Of a DNA stretch of 64,000 bases, positions 52,884 through 63,898 are shown one piece after another (within the stretch, counting starts at the first letter, position 1; each line of letters starts with the position of its first letter). The stretch comes from Zygaena filipendulae (Eukaryota; Arthropoda; Insecta; Lepidoptera; Zygaenidae). The stretch is from positions 4,774,001 to 4,838,000 of the forward strand of contig OU015678.1 in assembly GCA_907165275.2 (NCBI GenBank), in the 5' to 3' direction. The translations under genes were made by a program, and so were the position numbers. The notes beneath the pieces were generated by a model that worked only from the letters and a program-made list of their open reading frames with translations, searched no databases and was not told the origin of the DNA.

Positions 52884-53869
52884 TAGGTAATCATAAGGTA
52901 AGGAACTTAAGAGCACTCTTCTTGGATTATAGTCACTGTACATTTCAAAACTGACACTTGCCAACAATCGATTACGTGTCGCAATACGTAATCGATCGTA
53001 CATCGTTTTTTTTTTACATTGCATCGTAACAGCACAATATTGTAATACAATACATGCGTTTTTAGTTGCACCGCAATCTTGGATGCGTGGAGACTTATCC
53101 AGCGATTAAGATGTTTCATTGAATAAATCCGAACGTTTCACTAAGCAGACGCTCTACGTTTCAGTTTAATTAGTGTTTTTTTTTTATCTGTGACAACGAG
53201 GTTCCAGTTGAGTAGGAGATATTTTTGAAAAAAAAAAAAAAATTGCTTCGAGGTGAGATCTTTTTCTTTTTTATTGAGTCGGATCAATTATTTTATTTAT
53301 GTACATAATAATTATACAAGGGAATGTATTTAAACGTCTCTATCTGGTTAAAATGAAGTACCACTAGCTAAAACGAGGTTTGATTTTAATATACTGTACA
53401 AAAAAAAACTGAAATATTATAATAATTTATTATGTTTTAAGTTACTTAACATTCTTTTTGATGTACAATTAAAAAAAAAAATTCAGGACGATTAAGCTTG
53501 TCGGCATCTTAATAGTCTGGAAGCCGGTAGTTAGTAAATATTTGTATCAGCTCAGTGAGAATTTTCTAAGGGGAAAAGCTTGGGTGTCCCGTCGAACTTA
53601 ACGTACTCAAGAAGTTTCAGCCTGTTATTAGTCACTGAGAAAACAAGGCGTGGGCTGCCGGGCTACGGAACTTATGCCAAGGGTCATTCAAGACTTTTCA
53701 CAAACCAACTTGAAGAGGTCATTTACACCCACAAACCTAATTTTTATTTAAGGTTCGCTCTCTAAACAGCTGTTATTTTTTTATACTCTTTCTATTCTTC
53801 TTCTTCTTCTTGTGTGTTGTATTGAAATAAATGTATTTTCTTTCTTTCTTTTCTTCTTTCTTACTGGCT
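52884..53869. other. AT-rich stretch without recognisable gene
   Basis: Contains an ATCGATTACGTGTCGCAATA / CGTAATCGAT palindrome near 52967-52996 and poly-A runs. A 61-codon frame at 53580 and a TCTTC-rich stretch near 53800 show no protein similarity I recognise. Confidence 0.35.
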
Positions 53870-54045
53870 ATTCCTCGCGGAACTCGTTACTTTTGCATTT
53901 CCCGAGGGAATTTCTCGATAAAAGTATGCTACATCCTTTTGTGTAGATACCCATAAAAACATGTGTACAAAATTTCATGATATCGTTTGAGCTTAAGCCG
54001 AGAAAGCGTAGCATACAAACAATCTAGCTCACTTTCTCATTTTGA
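53870..54045 (-). mobile_element. Helitron-like fragment (reverse)
   Basis: CTGGCTATTCCTCGCGGAAC (degraded CTAG) through ATAAAAACATGTGTACAAAA to CTCACTTTCTCATTTTGAT. Confidence 0.5.
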
Positions 54046-54098
54046 TTAATTGTTAATTTTACTTGCATCACAGCGTTAATTAATTATCACGAGTCTTA

Positions 54099-54278
54099 TC
54101 CTTACTAATGTTATAAATGCGAAAGTGTTTGTTTGTTTGTTACGCTTTCACGCTTTAACGGCTCAATCGATCACCACGAAATTTTGCATGCACGTTATTG
54201 ACAGGAGTACAGAAAAGGACATAGCTGGGTACTTTTTATCCTGAAATTACCGCAGGTGAAACCGCTGTGAATAGCTAG
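54099..54278 (+). mobile_element. Helitron-like element
   Basis: A|TCCTTACTAATGTTATAAAT to GTGAATAGCTAG|T, 180 bp. Confidence 0.78.
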
Positions 54279-54540
54279 TTTAACGATAAAAATTTATTTA
54301 AAATTGTGTAAATAGTACTATTTTTAACCGATTTCCAAAAACGGAGGAGGTTGTCAATTCGTCTGCATGTGTTTTTTTTTTGTATCTTTGTAACGCGATA
54401 ACTCGAAGACAGCGGCACTGATCTGGAAAATTCCTTTTTTTTTATATTGTATGTTGTATGTATATGTATGTTGTAAAGTGACTCTTCAACAGGCACACCT
54501 AAAGTGATTTGGACAGAAAAACTGACACTTTATAAATTAC

Positions 54541-55426
54541 GAGCTGTCCCGCGCGGTTTCACCTGCGATAATTTCGGAGTTCTCGCGGGAATTCCGGATA
54601 TAGCCTATGTCACACACATGGATATAATCTGATTCTCCGAAACGGCTTCAACGATTTTCATGAAATTTAGTATGCAGGGGGTTTCGGGGGCGATTAATCG
54701 ATCTAGCTAGGTTTCATTTTCAGGTTTTCAGGCAATGAAAAATGAGTTTTTGTTTTCCTACTCAACAACAGATGGCGATAGCGAGCGAAGCTTTGTGACC
54801 CAGATATTATAAACTTAATCGAATTAACATTAACCATCATTGAACCGTTACTGAATCATTATTTTAATTGAATTAGGTATAGTAAAAATAGACTTCCAAA
54901 CAAGTTAGCGTACAATAATTAATTATCATAATACTAACAATATTATAACAAATCGCTTAATGGAATTTATTATAATAAATTGCGCCATAATTGTGTGTGT
55001 GTGTCAATATTTCAAAAATAGAGCCTTATAAAAGCGTTATCGTGAAAGATTTACTAAAAAAAATTTCAATAGTTTCCAAAATATTCAACTTTTAATTTTG
55101 TGAAACGGAACGTTGCGACGAAACACCAATCACAGCCAAGCTTAACACATGACGTCACTTTTATTTTTTCAGGAAACATTTACCTCTTTCAGAGAAGGCA
55201 AAAGAAACTAAGTGCATACAGTCAACGCATATTTTCCATTTTCTGAAGTTTTTTACTTTAAAATGCATCGGTAAGATGCATTTCGATTCTTTACTGGAAC
55301 TTTTGGAAGTAACTCGACACAGTTCAACTTTTAGATATTGAAGTTATCTGTCTGTCAGTGTCACATGACCCTCTCAATACGACAGTGACATTTCTATCAC
55401 AGATTAATAAGGCGTAATTTTGATAT
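54541..55426 (-). repeat. Left arm of a large inverted repeat (Helitron H7 plus repeat F)
   Basis: Begins with a Helitron 3' end scrap, then at 54610 enters sequence that is the inverted copy of 57260-58130. It runs through GGGGGCGATTAATCGATCTA, ATAGTAAAAATAGACTTCCA, GTTTCCAAAATATTCAACTT and AAGGCGTAATTTTG. Arm length about 0.8 kb, identity roughly 90% by eye. Confidence 0.75.
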
Positions 55427-55589
55427 AATCATATTGTAATTTATATGTTTACTTGCGGTTTCACCCGCGTGAGTTTTGCGGTCAGGAACCTTTGCTGACG
55501 CAGGCAGAACAACCCGCCAAAGTTTCATCACAATCGGCCCAATGGTTTCGAAACGCATAGAGGACAGACATACAAACATTCATTTTTAT

Positions 55590-55757
55590 TTATAAAGATG
55601 TGAAAGTGTTGATGTTTGTTACTGAAAAACGACTGAACGGATTTGGATGAAATTTGGCATGCAAATTGTCAGGGGAAGGACATAGAGTAACTTTTTATCC
55701 CCGAATTCCCGCGGGAACTCCGAAATTACCGTGGGTGAAACCGCGGGGCACAGCTAG
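55590..55757 (+). mobile_element. Helitron-like element
   Basis: GTGAAAGTGTTGATGTTTGT near the start, full 3' end ACCGCGGGGCACAGCTAG|T. The first bases are degraded. Confidence 0.7.
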
Positions 55758-56329
55758 TTTATAATATTAGTAGGATGACCAGCATTTTTTTTTATATCTC
55801 GATTTCCAGATGGAATTTCGAAAAATCTAAACATGAGTATCTAAGTTAGGCCCTTAGCAATACAACAAAAAAAAAACGCATTCAATTTGGTGCAGCAGTT
55901 TATGCGTAGCACGAATACAAACAGGCAGACAAACAAACAGACAAACGGTACGGTTCTAAAAACGGTATTTTTGGCTTCTTTATCACTCATAGAGTCGCCT
56001 TATATTATTTTTTTTTATTTATCTCCTATGTACAGACATCGACCTGTTACAATTTTATTATGTGCATAGATTTTCCTGAATGGGGTGTATCAGGTTTTTG
56101 GTTAATTCATTAACACGTTGTATATAGATTTAGCATTAACAATTTCTTTTGTTCCTTTTTATTATCTGTTTTATAGCTATTTTATTTGTAAAAAGCATGT
56201 AGTTTGCACCTGTCGGTAAAGTGACACTTGGTCTATCATATAGCAGTCAAATTGTTTGTAGGTAAGTGTTTGTGGTCAGGTACCAACTATGTTGATACAA
56301 CTATTAAATCGCTACATATTATAGAAACA
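55758..56329. other. No gene recognised; repeat R scrap
   Basis: A Helitron-like 5' region with CAGGCAGACAAACAAACAGAC (in part, about 55920-55940) and a repeat R piece at 56081-56130 (GGGGTGTATCAGGTTTTTGG). Confidence 0.4.
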
Positions 56330-56698
56330 AAGTCCTCTGCGCGTCTCTCTGTATGTCTGTTTGCGATAAACTCAAAAACTACTGAACGGATTTTCATACG
56401 GTTAACCGATAGATAGAGTGGCTCATGAAGAAGTTTTAGGTGTATAATTTGTCAAGGTTTTCTGTAAATTCATTGAAATCCATACTAATATTATAAATGT
56501 CTGTCGGTCTGTCTGTCTATATGTCTGTCTGTTTATTACGCTTTCACGCCTTAATGGCTCAACTGATCATAATAAAAATTTGTATGCACGTTGTCAAGGG
56601 TACCGAGAAAGACATAAGGCACTTTTTATCCGGGAATTCCCGCGGGAATTCCGATGTTACCGTGGGTGAAACCGTGGGAAACAGCTAGTATAATTAGT
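56330..56698 (+). mobile_element. Helitron-like fragment and full element
   Basis: 56330-56470 is a 5' fragment of the GATAAACTCAAAAACTAC subfamily. 56479-56698 is complete: TCCATACTAATATTATAAAT to GGAAACAGCTAG|T. Confidence 0.7.
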
Positions 56699-57112
56699 GT
56701 TGTTTACCTGTAAGTAATTGTGCAATGAGCTCAATACCAGTAATCTTGTTTTCTTTATTGATGTATTGTAACAATTGTTGGTAAACTTTTTGAATAAATA
56801 AATAAATAAATAATAATAATGGTTGAAAGCGTTGGAAAAAGTCAAGCCGCCCACGTTGTCAGCATTTTCAGGGGTACCTACCTACAGAAAAGTATATATC
56901 TAGTGTACTTCTATCCCGGAATTCCCGCGAAAACTCCGAAATTGACGCGGGCGAAACCACAGTGAATAGCTAGTGCTAACTACCCACCTAATCTGCACAT
57001 CACAGATCATGGGTTAGTTAAACATTTGTAAAATGCCGAAATCTACTCTAACTAACGCATCAGTCCCGTCACGCACGCACTAGAATTAGATAATTGGGTA
57101 CTTGCATGAGTT

Positions 57113-58183
57113 ATTTCTTTCAGTCTATTTTAAAGATATATGGCCTACTTAAACAAAGCAAGAAAAAGAAAAAAAATATATGCATAAATTAATGAAATAG
57201 AGCGTTTCAAAGTTCCTACTTTAGACTTTACCGCCGAAACGCGGAATGACGTCACTTGTTCAAAATTACGCCTTATTAATCTGTGATAGAAATGTCACTG
57301 TCGTATTGAGAGGGTCATGTGACACTGGCAGACAGATAACTTCAATATCCAAAAGCGAAATTAAGGTTGAACTGTGTCGAGTTACTTCCAAAAGTTCCAG
57401 TAAAGAATCGAAATGCATCTTACCGATGCATTTTAAAGTAAAAAATTTCAGAAAATGGAAAATATGCGTTGACTGTATGCACTTAGTTTCTTTTGCCATC
57501 TCTGAAAGAGGTAAATGTTTCCTAAAAAAATAAAAGTGACGTCATGTGTCAAGCTTGGCTGTGATTGGTGTTTTGTTGCAACATTCCGTTTCACAAAATT
57601 AAAAGTTGAATATTTTGGAATCTATTGAATTTTTTTTAGTAAATCTTTCACGATAACGCTTTTCTAAGGCTCTATTTTTGAAATATTGACACAATTTATT
57701 ATAATAAATTCCATGCAAGTACCCTATTTTGTTAGTATTATTGTTATTATTATGATAATTAATTATTGTACGCTGACTTGTTTGGAAATCTATTTTTACT
57801 ATACCTAATTCAATAAAAATAATGATTCAGTAACGGTTCAATGATGGTTAATGTATTAACATACCCTGATTGATTAATTAATTATGTTAATTCGATTAAG
57901 TTTATAATATCTGGGTCACAAAGCTTCGCTCGTTGTGTATAGCGCCATCTGTTGTTAAGTAGGAAAACAAAAACTCATTTTTCATTGCCTGAAAACACGG
58001 GTTTAACGACGTTTTCTAGAAAATGAAACCCAGCTAGATCGATTAATCGCCCCCGAAACCCCCTGCATAATAAATTTCATGAAAATCGTTGAAGCCGTTC
58101 CGGAGATTCAGATTATATCCATGTGTGTGTATGTATGTATGTTTATATCTGTACAAGAATTGCTCGTTTAAAGATAGTAGATA
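57113..58183 (+). repeat. Right arm of the large inverted repeat (repeat F plus reverse H7)
   Basis: Repeat F (57113-57730) continues into reverse H7 sequence ending GCTCGTTTAAAGATAGTAGA at 58182. 57260-58130 is the inverted copy of 54610-55426. A 95-codon frame at 57246-57533 is open only here; the copies at 8797 and 54990 do not keep it, so it is not called as a gene. Confidence 0.75.
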
Positions 58184-58194
58184 TTAATAATGTT

Positions 58195-58524
58195 AATAGG
58201 GATGTTGACTACTATTGAAAATCAAAATCCTAATTAGTCCGTCACTTAGAAAATAAAAAAAAACAATAGACACGTATTTTTTTGCTTTTTTAAATAAATT
58301 AAAATATACAGAGATAAAGCGCATTAAAGTTTAGGATGAGGAGGTCGTGACGTCACTAACCGCAAAACCGCCATACAAACTGTCAGAATAGTGACGTCAC
58401 GCGAAATTTCAACTCAATATATCGCCGTTATTTTTTGATTACGTAAAAGAAGAAAAAATACGTGTCCAATATTTTTTAATAATCTACAAGACTGACTAAA
58501 AATAAAAATTAGTCAACATGCCCA
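58195..58524. mobile_element. MITE-2 copy
   Basis: AATAGGGATGTTGACTAC to AGTCAACATGCCCAGT, two TGACGTCA palindromes. It sits 12 bp after the H7 end. Confidence 0.8.
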
Positions 58525-59179
58525 GTCGATTGGGTTTAAATATAAAATTTAAGTTTTAATTTAAATTTAGGTATATTATAATATTATTATTGTTATTATT
58601 ATTATTATTGTAAATCAAAGTAGGTAAAAATAATAATAATAATAATTCATTTATTTGCTGAACATTCAAGGCGCATATTCGCTGTATTGGCATGCAAATT
58701 TTTACTGAAATTTTGGAAAACTAAATCTCAAAAATATGCCTAAAAAAAAATAAAAAATAAAAAATAGAAGTCAAAATAAAATAAAATAAATCACAATTAT
58801 GAATAGTACTTTGTTTGTAAAACTTTATATGGGTCCTGTGCCTGAATTAAACGATTTTATTATTATTATTACATACTGTTGTTAAAATCTTTTGCAGTAG
58901 TGAATATTGACTGCTATAAATTTAAATTTTCAACTTTAGTATAGGTACAATCATAAAATACATAGTTTGTTCAAATTGTTCGCACACATTTTTGTGGACG
59001 TAAAATTTTACAACATTTCATGTAATTTACAACAACATTCAAATTGACGATGCACATTTTACAACTGGGTCAAAGTGTGGGGATAAATGGACATAGACAA
59101 GCAGTAGTGTGTTAATCCACACTGGAGAAATTTTGAGTGAATCGTGTTTTAAAATTATAGCGCCATTTTGTGTCAACAT
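58525..59179. other. AT-rich with ATT repeats and a MITE-3 end
   Basis: ATT/AAT repeats at about 58580-58650 and 58858-58870. A MITE-3 terminus (GGACATAGACAAGCAGTAGT, 59088 on) is interrupted at 59180. Confidence 0.45.
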
Positions 59180-59429
59180 CTGCTATCTTTAAACGAATCT
59201 CGGAATCGGCTCCAACGATTTTCATGAAATTTAGTATGCAGGGGGTTTCGGGGGCGATCAATCGATCTAGCTAGGTTTCATTTTTAGAAAACGTCATTTT
59301 ATCTGTGTTTTCAGGCTTTCACTGGCAGATAGCCGATGTTATAAGGAGGCTTAGGCTACTTTTATTTTAGGAAAAAATTGTTCCTGAGGGAATTCCGAAA
59401 TTACGCAGGAAACCGCGAGGCACAGCTAG
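59180..59429 (+). mobile_element. Helitron H7 fragment with a common 3' end
   Basis: CTGCTATCTTTAAACGAATC, GGGGGCGATCAATCGATCTA, then a switch to AGGCTACTTTTATTTTAG and CGCGAGGCACAGCTAG at 59429. The H7 5' part and a Lep-type 3' end in one copy suggest they belong to one family with variable middles. Confidence 0.55.
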
Positions 59430-59573
59430 TTTATAATAAAGACCTCTTAAAATTTCCATACCTATACTTACTAATACGTCACTAGTTCTTTTAAAGGTCA
59501 TACAAACGTAATTTTACCCGCGTAACACATTATAAAGCGAAATCCGGTTTGCACCAAACGATGTCGATACAAA

Positions 59574-59720
59574 ATTAATTAAATAAGAAAAAACCGGCCA
59601 AGTGCGAGTCGGCCTCGCACACCGACGTTTCCGTACACATTTGTAGAGTTCGCCGTAAACTGGATTGAGTGGCAAACATAATTTTGCCGTGCGAAAACCT
59701 GTAGGGCACGGTATAACAAC
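59574..59720 (-). repeat. Lepidopteran dispersed repeat (CGGCCAAGTGCGAGTCGG type)
   Basis: The word AAAACCGGCCAAGTGCGAGT and the following CTCGCACACCGACG are ones I recall as common in Lepidoptera. Class not determined from this copy. Confidence 0.4.
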
Positions 59721-59733
59721 TGCAAAATCGATA

Positions 59734-59932
59734 TCTTACTAATATCATAAACGTGAAATTGTGGATGTTTGGATGTTTGTTACTCAATCTCACAAAAACG
59801 GCTGAACGGATTCGGATGAAATTTGGCATGCACGTTGTCAGGGGTACAGAGAAGGACATAGGGTACTTTTTATCCCGGAATTCCCGCGGGAACTCCAAAA
59901 TTACCACGGGTGAAACCGCGGGGCACAGCTAG
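59734..59932 (+). mobile_element. Helitron-like element
   Basis: A|TCTTACTAATATCATAAACG to GCGGGGCACAGCTAG|T, with a GGATGTTT repeat. Confidence 0.8.
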
Positions 59933-59959
59933 TATTTTTATAAATTATCGTAGATGGAT

Positions 59960-60125
59960 ATACGCATATGAAATTGTAGATAATTGAGCATTTTTTAATA
60001 ATAGTCAATTAAAATCGCGATGCGAAATGCAATTTTTTAACCAACTTTACAAAACTTCTTATATCTCGAAAGCCAAATGAAAAGAACTGTACTGGACCCT
60101 ATTTGCTTGGACGATCAACTATAAT
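59960..60125. repeat. Repeat Q, copy 2
   Basis: Pairs with 15002-15152; again just downstream of a Helitron end. Confidence 0.5.
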
Positions 60126-60499
60126 GGTTAATTCTTTTTCTTTTTAGTTGCGGAATCAGCTAAATCTTAACAAGTGATAAAAAATAACAGGTACTTACAC
60201 GTCAATACCACCTAATCCTATTCAATCAAATATGTTTGTATCGGACCGATTCTTGTTTCTTTTTTGTGGTTTGGGAAAATCTATGACGTAGATATTATAC
60301 CTAATATACAGGGCGTCCCACGAATGTCGGATATGCCATATGCCATAATATGCCACATGGAAAGTACCTTGAATATTGTAGATGGAACATTTTATTTTCA
60401 TTTTACTATAAGAAACCATTATTTAAATTTTTAAAAAACAATTTAAACTGCATTCATAGATATTTAAATAATTACATGGTTGAACCGGGAATCGAAACC

Positions 60500-60975
60500 G
60501 TTAAGGACATCAGAAAAATAATCACCAGTAGTTTTATCATACCGATCGATATCGAAAGGCTTATTATAAAGATTATTTTTTGCTAAATAACATAGCGTCA
60601 AAAATAAAAGGAAGACCATGAATTTAACCATTTTTTTACATTTATTAGTAATTAGTTGACCCCCGCAGTTTCACCTGCGGTAATTGCGAAGTTCCCGCGG
60701 GAATTCCGGAAAAAAAAGTACCCTGTGACACTCAGGATCACTGTAGCTTCCTATAAGTGAAAGAATTTTCAAAATCGGTTCAGTAGATCCAGAGATAACC
60801 CACTACAACGTCACAAACTCACAAACTTTTACTTTTTATAATATTAGTATAGATCGGTAGGTATTTATTTGTGACGCTATGTTATTTAGCAAAAAACAAT
60901 CCTTATGATGAAGCCATTCAATTGATCGGTAGGTATGATAAAGCTACAAGGATCATATTTTTCTCATGTAACGGG
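60500..60975. repeat. Inverted-repeat element interrupted by a Helitron
   Basis: Arms about 60500-60606 and 60861-60970 are inverted copies (TTGCTAAATAACATAGCGTC / GACGCTATGTTATTTAGCAA, and TACCGATCGAT / TTGATCGGTA further out). A reverse Helitron-like element (60652-60853, ending TATTAGTATAGA|T) lies between them. Confidence 0.6.
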
Positions 60976-61059
60976 TATACGGTATTCAGCTGTGGGGCTG
61001 TACCAAACAGAGCAACGTGCAAATGATACGTTTTCAGAACAAAGTACTCATAGAGGTGT

Positions 61060-61493
61060 TGTAAACGCGCCTTGGTACATAAGAAACGAAGACCTCCATC
61101 GGGACCTCGGAGTGGAATCTGTTAACGATACCATCAAAAAATATGCCGAAGCTCACCAACACAGACTTCGTCACCATGTGAATGTCGAGGCCATCCAGCT
61201 CCTCGACAACACAAATATAAAACGAAGACTAAAAAGGACCAAACCTTTTGAGTTAGTGTAGTGTATAGTGATAGTGTATTTAGTGCTGTGAGTACTGTAT
61301 CCAAAGAACACAAGAACAAAGTGTCTTCCCCTTAATAGAGACAATAAGAAAAGTGTTATTGGACACATTCTTAGTATAGTCTTGTTTAGAAGTTTAGGTC
61401 AAATTTAAAATACTTATTAGTCATAACTAGATTGACTAGATTGTATTATAATGATTTACCTCCTTGGGTATATCATTCAAGAAAAAAAAAAAA
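61060..61493 (+). pseudogene. Jockey-type LINE, 3' end with poly(A)
   Basis: About 66 codons (NAPWYIRNEDLHRDLGV..., ending RRLKRTKPFELV) to a TAG at 61259-61261. The N-A-P-W-Y...L...LG motif and RLKRTKPF end match the C-terminus of Jockey-clade reverse transcriptases. A 3' UTR of about 220 bp follows and ends in a run of A at 61482-61493, a retroposition tail. The upstream part is cut at the inverted-repeat element. Confidence 0.75.
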
Positions 61494-61514
61494 TGTAACG
61501 GGTTCGATTCCTGC

Positions 61515-62240
61515 CTTCGGTTAGGTGCCACTTGTACGACGCCTCATCACTGCCGCTGCGGCGGAAGTGTCGACCAGTTCGGGCACCATGGCCTATCCTG
61601 CTGCAGAAGCGCCGGACGAATTCCAAGACACGCCGAATTGAATGATGTCATCCGCCGGGCCCTCGTCACAGCCGGTGCGCCAGCTGTACTCGAACCCAAT
61701 GGGCTGGTGAGCGACGATGGCAAGCGGCCCGACGGGATGACATTGGTACCGTGGAAGATGGGTCGGTCTTTGGTATTGGGACGTGACTTGCGTAGATACC
61801 ATTGCGCCGTCTCATCTTCCAGCTTCGGTCGTGAAAGCTGGTTCCGCGGCAGCTTCTGCGGAGTCCCTCAAGCGGCGCAAATATGGGTCCCTTAGTAGGG
61901 ACTTTATGTTTGAGCCATTTGGGGACGAAATCCTGGGACCTTGGGGTCCAAGCGCCCGCCAACTATATAAAGAGCTGGCGGTGCGACTGGTCGAGGCGTC
62001 GCGTGACCAGAAGGCTGGTGTTACTTCGCCCAGCGAGTAAGCCTCGCTATCCAGCGGGGTAATGCCGCCAGCCTTTTAGGCACGCTTCCAGCTGTGGAGG
62101 ACCTAGGTCAAATTTTTTATTTGTAAATATAGTTATTATTTGAAGTTGTCCGTAAGTTTTTTTAGTTCAATCATTTTTACAAAGTACAATTTAAATAAAT
62201 TACTTAAACTATAATTGTAAATTAGGTAAACCTATTTATT
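61515..62240 (+). pseudogene. Retroelement C-terminal domain (zinc knuckle plus PD-(D/E)XK-like), frameshifted
   Basis: First frame (to about 61775): RLGATC, a cysteine/histidine knuckle [24 protein letters not shown], then LEPNGL and [11 protein letters not shown]. The frame then shifts at about 61770 and continues [15 protein letters not shown]...GPWGPSARQLYK to a TAA at 62038-62040. E...RPD...WDVT spacing fits a restriction-like endonuclease fold, as at the C-terminus of R2-like LINEs; this is inference. An AT-rich 3' tail follows to about 62240. Part of 61495-61515 and 62248-62270 is tRNA B-box-like sequence flanking the unit. Confidence 0.6.
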
Positions 62241-62275
62241 TATTTCAACGTTCGATTCCCGATTCCACCATGTAA

Positions 62276-62465
62276 TCCTACTAATATTATAAATGTGAAA
62301 GTGTGGATGTTTGGATGTTTGTTATTCAATCACGCAAAAACGGCAGAACGGATTTGGATGAAACTTGGCATGCACATTGTCAGGGGTACAGAGAAGAACA
62401 TAGGGTACTTTTTATCCCGCGGGAACTCCGAAATTACCACGGGTGAAACCGCGGGACACAGCTAG
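62276..62465 (+). mobile_element. Helitron-like element
   Basis: A|TCCTACTAATATTATAAATG to GCGGGACACAGCTAG|T, 190 bp. Confidence 0.8.
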
Positions 62466-62744
62466 TTATTTAAATAAACCTACATGAATGCAGTTTAAAT
62501 TGTTATTTAAATTCATATCAAATACATAAATTTTATATTTAAATTGTTATAAATTAGTTAGTTTTAGTTTTATTTTCATCTGTGTTGTTCTGTGTATTAA
62601 CTTGTGTTATGTCTTTTTTGTTTAAATAAATCTTACTTACTTTCTTCTTTCTTTCTTTATAATTTTTGGAAGTGTAGGAATAATTTTGGTATTAACGCTT
62701 TCACCCCTTAATTACCTACTCAATCGATCATCACGAAATTTTGC
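62466..62744. other. No gene recognised
   Basis: AT-rich with a CTTT repeat near 62640 and a LINE-like TAAATAAATCTTACTTAC end. Confidence 0.35.
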
Positions 62745-63012
62745 ATACACTGAACGGATTTTCATGCGGTTTTCACCAATAGATAGAGTGATTCCACAGG
62801 AATGTTTATGTGTATAGTCTATCTTGGAATTCCAAGTGACGCGGACGGAAAGAGGTACTTTGTAACTACTCTGCAGTCGATCATTATGAAATTTTGAATA
62901 CCTAATCACCTACATCAGTGATACAGAGAAGGAGTGAGGACATGGGGCACTTTCTACCGCGGAATTTCTGCAGGATCTCCGAGATTAAAACGGGTGAAAC
63001 CCCGCGGAACTG
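62745..63012 (+). mobile_element. Helitron-like fragments
   Basis: GCGGTTTTCACCAATAGATA subfamily fragment, then a common 3' end (ACGGGTGAAACCCCGCGGAAC) without CTAG. Confidence 0.5.
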
Positions 63013-63016
63013 TTAA

Positions 63017-63227
63017 TCCTTACTAATATTATAAATGCGGAAGTAACTCTGTCTGTCTTATTGTCTGTCTGTCTGTTGCGCTTTCACGCTGTAACGGCTC
63101 AACCGATCATCACGAAACTTTGCATGCACGCTGTCGGGTGTACAGAAAAGGACATAGGGTACTTTTATCCCGGAATACCCGCGGGAACTCCGAAATTAAC
63201 GCGGGTGAAACCGCGGGGAACAGCTAA
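63017..63227 (+). mobile_element. Helitron-like element ending CTAA
   Basis: A|TCCTTACTAATATTATAAATG (first 20 bases typical) and GCGGGGAACAGCTAA; CTAA also fits the CTRR rule. Confidence 0.75.
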
Positions 63228-63439
63228 ACATATTGTTATAAAAGTGAATGCGAATTTTTCGCTATTATAAAGGTCAAAGTTGTCTTGTCCTTATTGTTTA
63301 TGTGAACAATAAGGGTTAATATCATGGCAATGACTATCAACTTTTCACAATCAACAAGTATAATACGAACGGTTCCACAGTAATGTTGTTGAATTATTTA
63401 TAAGTTCGCAGTTTTTCGGTCAATTGGTATTATATCTAT
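63228..63439. other. No gene recognised
   Basis: AT-rich, no terminus or frame identified. Confidence 0.35.
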
Positions 63440-63898
63440 ACTAATATATATCTATACTTATAATAAAACTGTAGAGAGGTCAATTCTGTACATTGAATAT
63501 ATATTTAAAATTAATATTGGAGGATGAATGGTGATCGGTACTGATGCCAAAAATGCAATCAGTAAATTTTTGTCTGTCCGTCTGTTTGTCTGTCTGTATG
63601 TGCACGCATGGGTCTAAAACTACTGTAGGGATTTTAACCAAACCTGGTACGATTGTAGTCCATACTCCTGGGCAGGTTATAGGCTATATAACATAACGCT
63701 AAGACACATAGGAGCTGTGCAGTGACGATAAAGAAGTTAGTCGGATAAAAATGCGCTTTCGAGCTCTTTTCTCAACGGATTTGGATGAAATTTGGCATGC
63801 ACGTTGTCAGGGGTACAGAGAAGGGCATAGAGTTTTCGTCCCGGAATTCCCGCGGGAACTCTGAAATTACCGCGGGTGAAACCGCGGGGCACAGCTAG
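63440..63898 (+). mobile_element. Helitron-like composite
   Basis: A 5' end of another subfamily (TCTATACTTATAATAAAACTG, shown in part) with TGTCTGTCCGTCTGTTTGTC. At about 63775 it enters the common family (GGATTTGGATGAAATTTGGC) and ends GGGGCACAGCTAG at 63898. From 63918 a further Helitron-like 5' region starts and runs off the window. Confidence 0.55.

Noticed and set aside
53580..53765. 61-codon frame as a gene
   Set aside because: No motif, no splice context, short, and in AT-rich unannotated sequence.
57246..57533. 95-codon frame as a possible small gene
   Set aside because: It lies in repeat F; the other two copies do not preserve the frame, and no motif is recognised.
60350..60586. 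78-codon frame as a gene
   Set aside because: It overlaps an arm of an inverted-repeat element and shows no recognisable domain.
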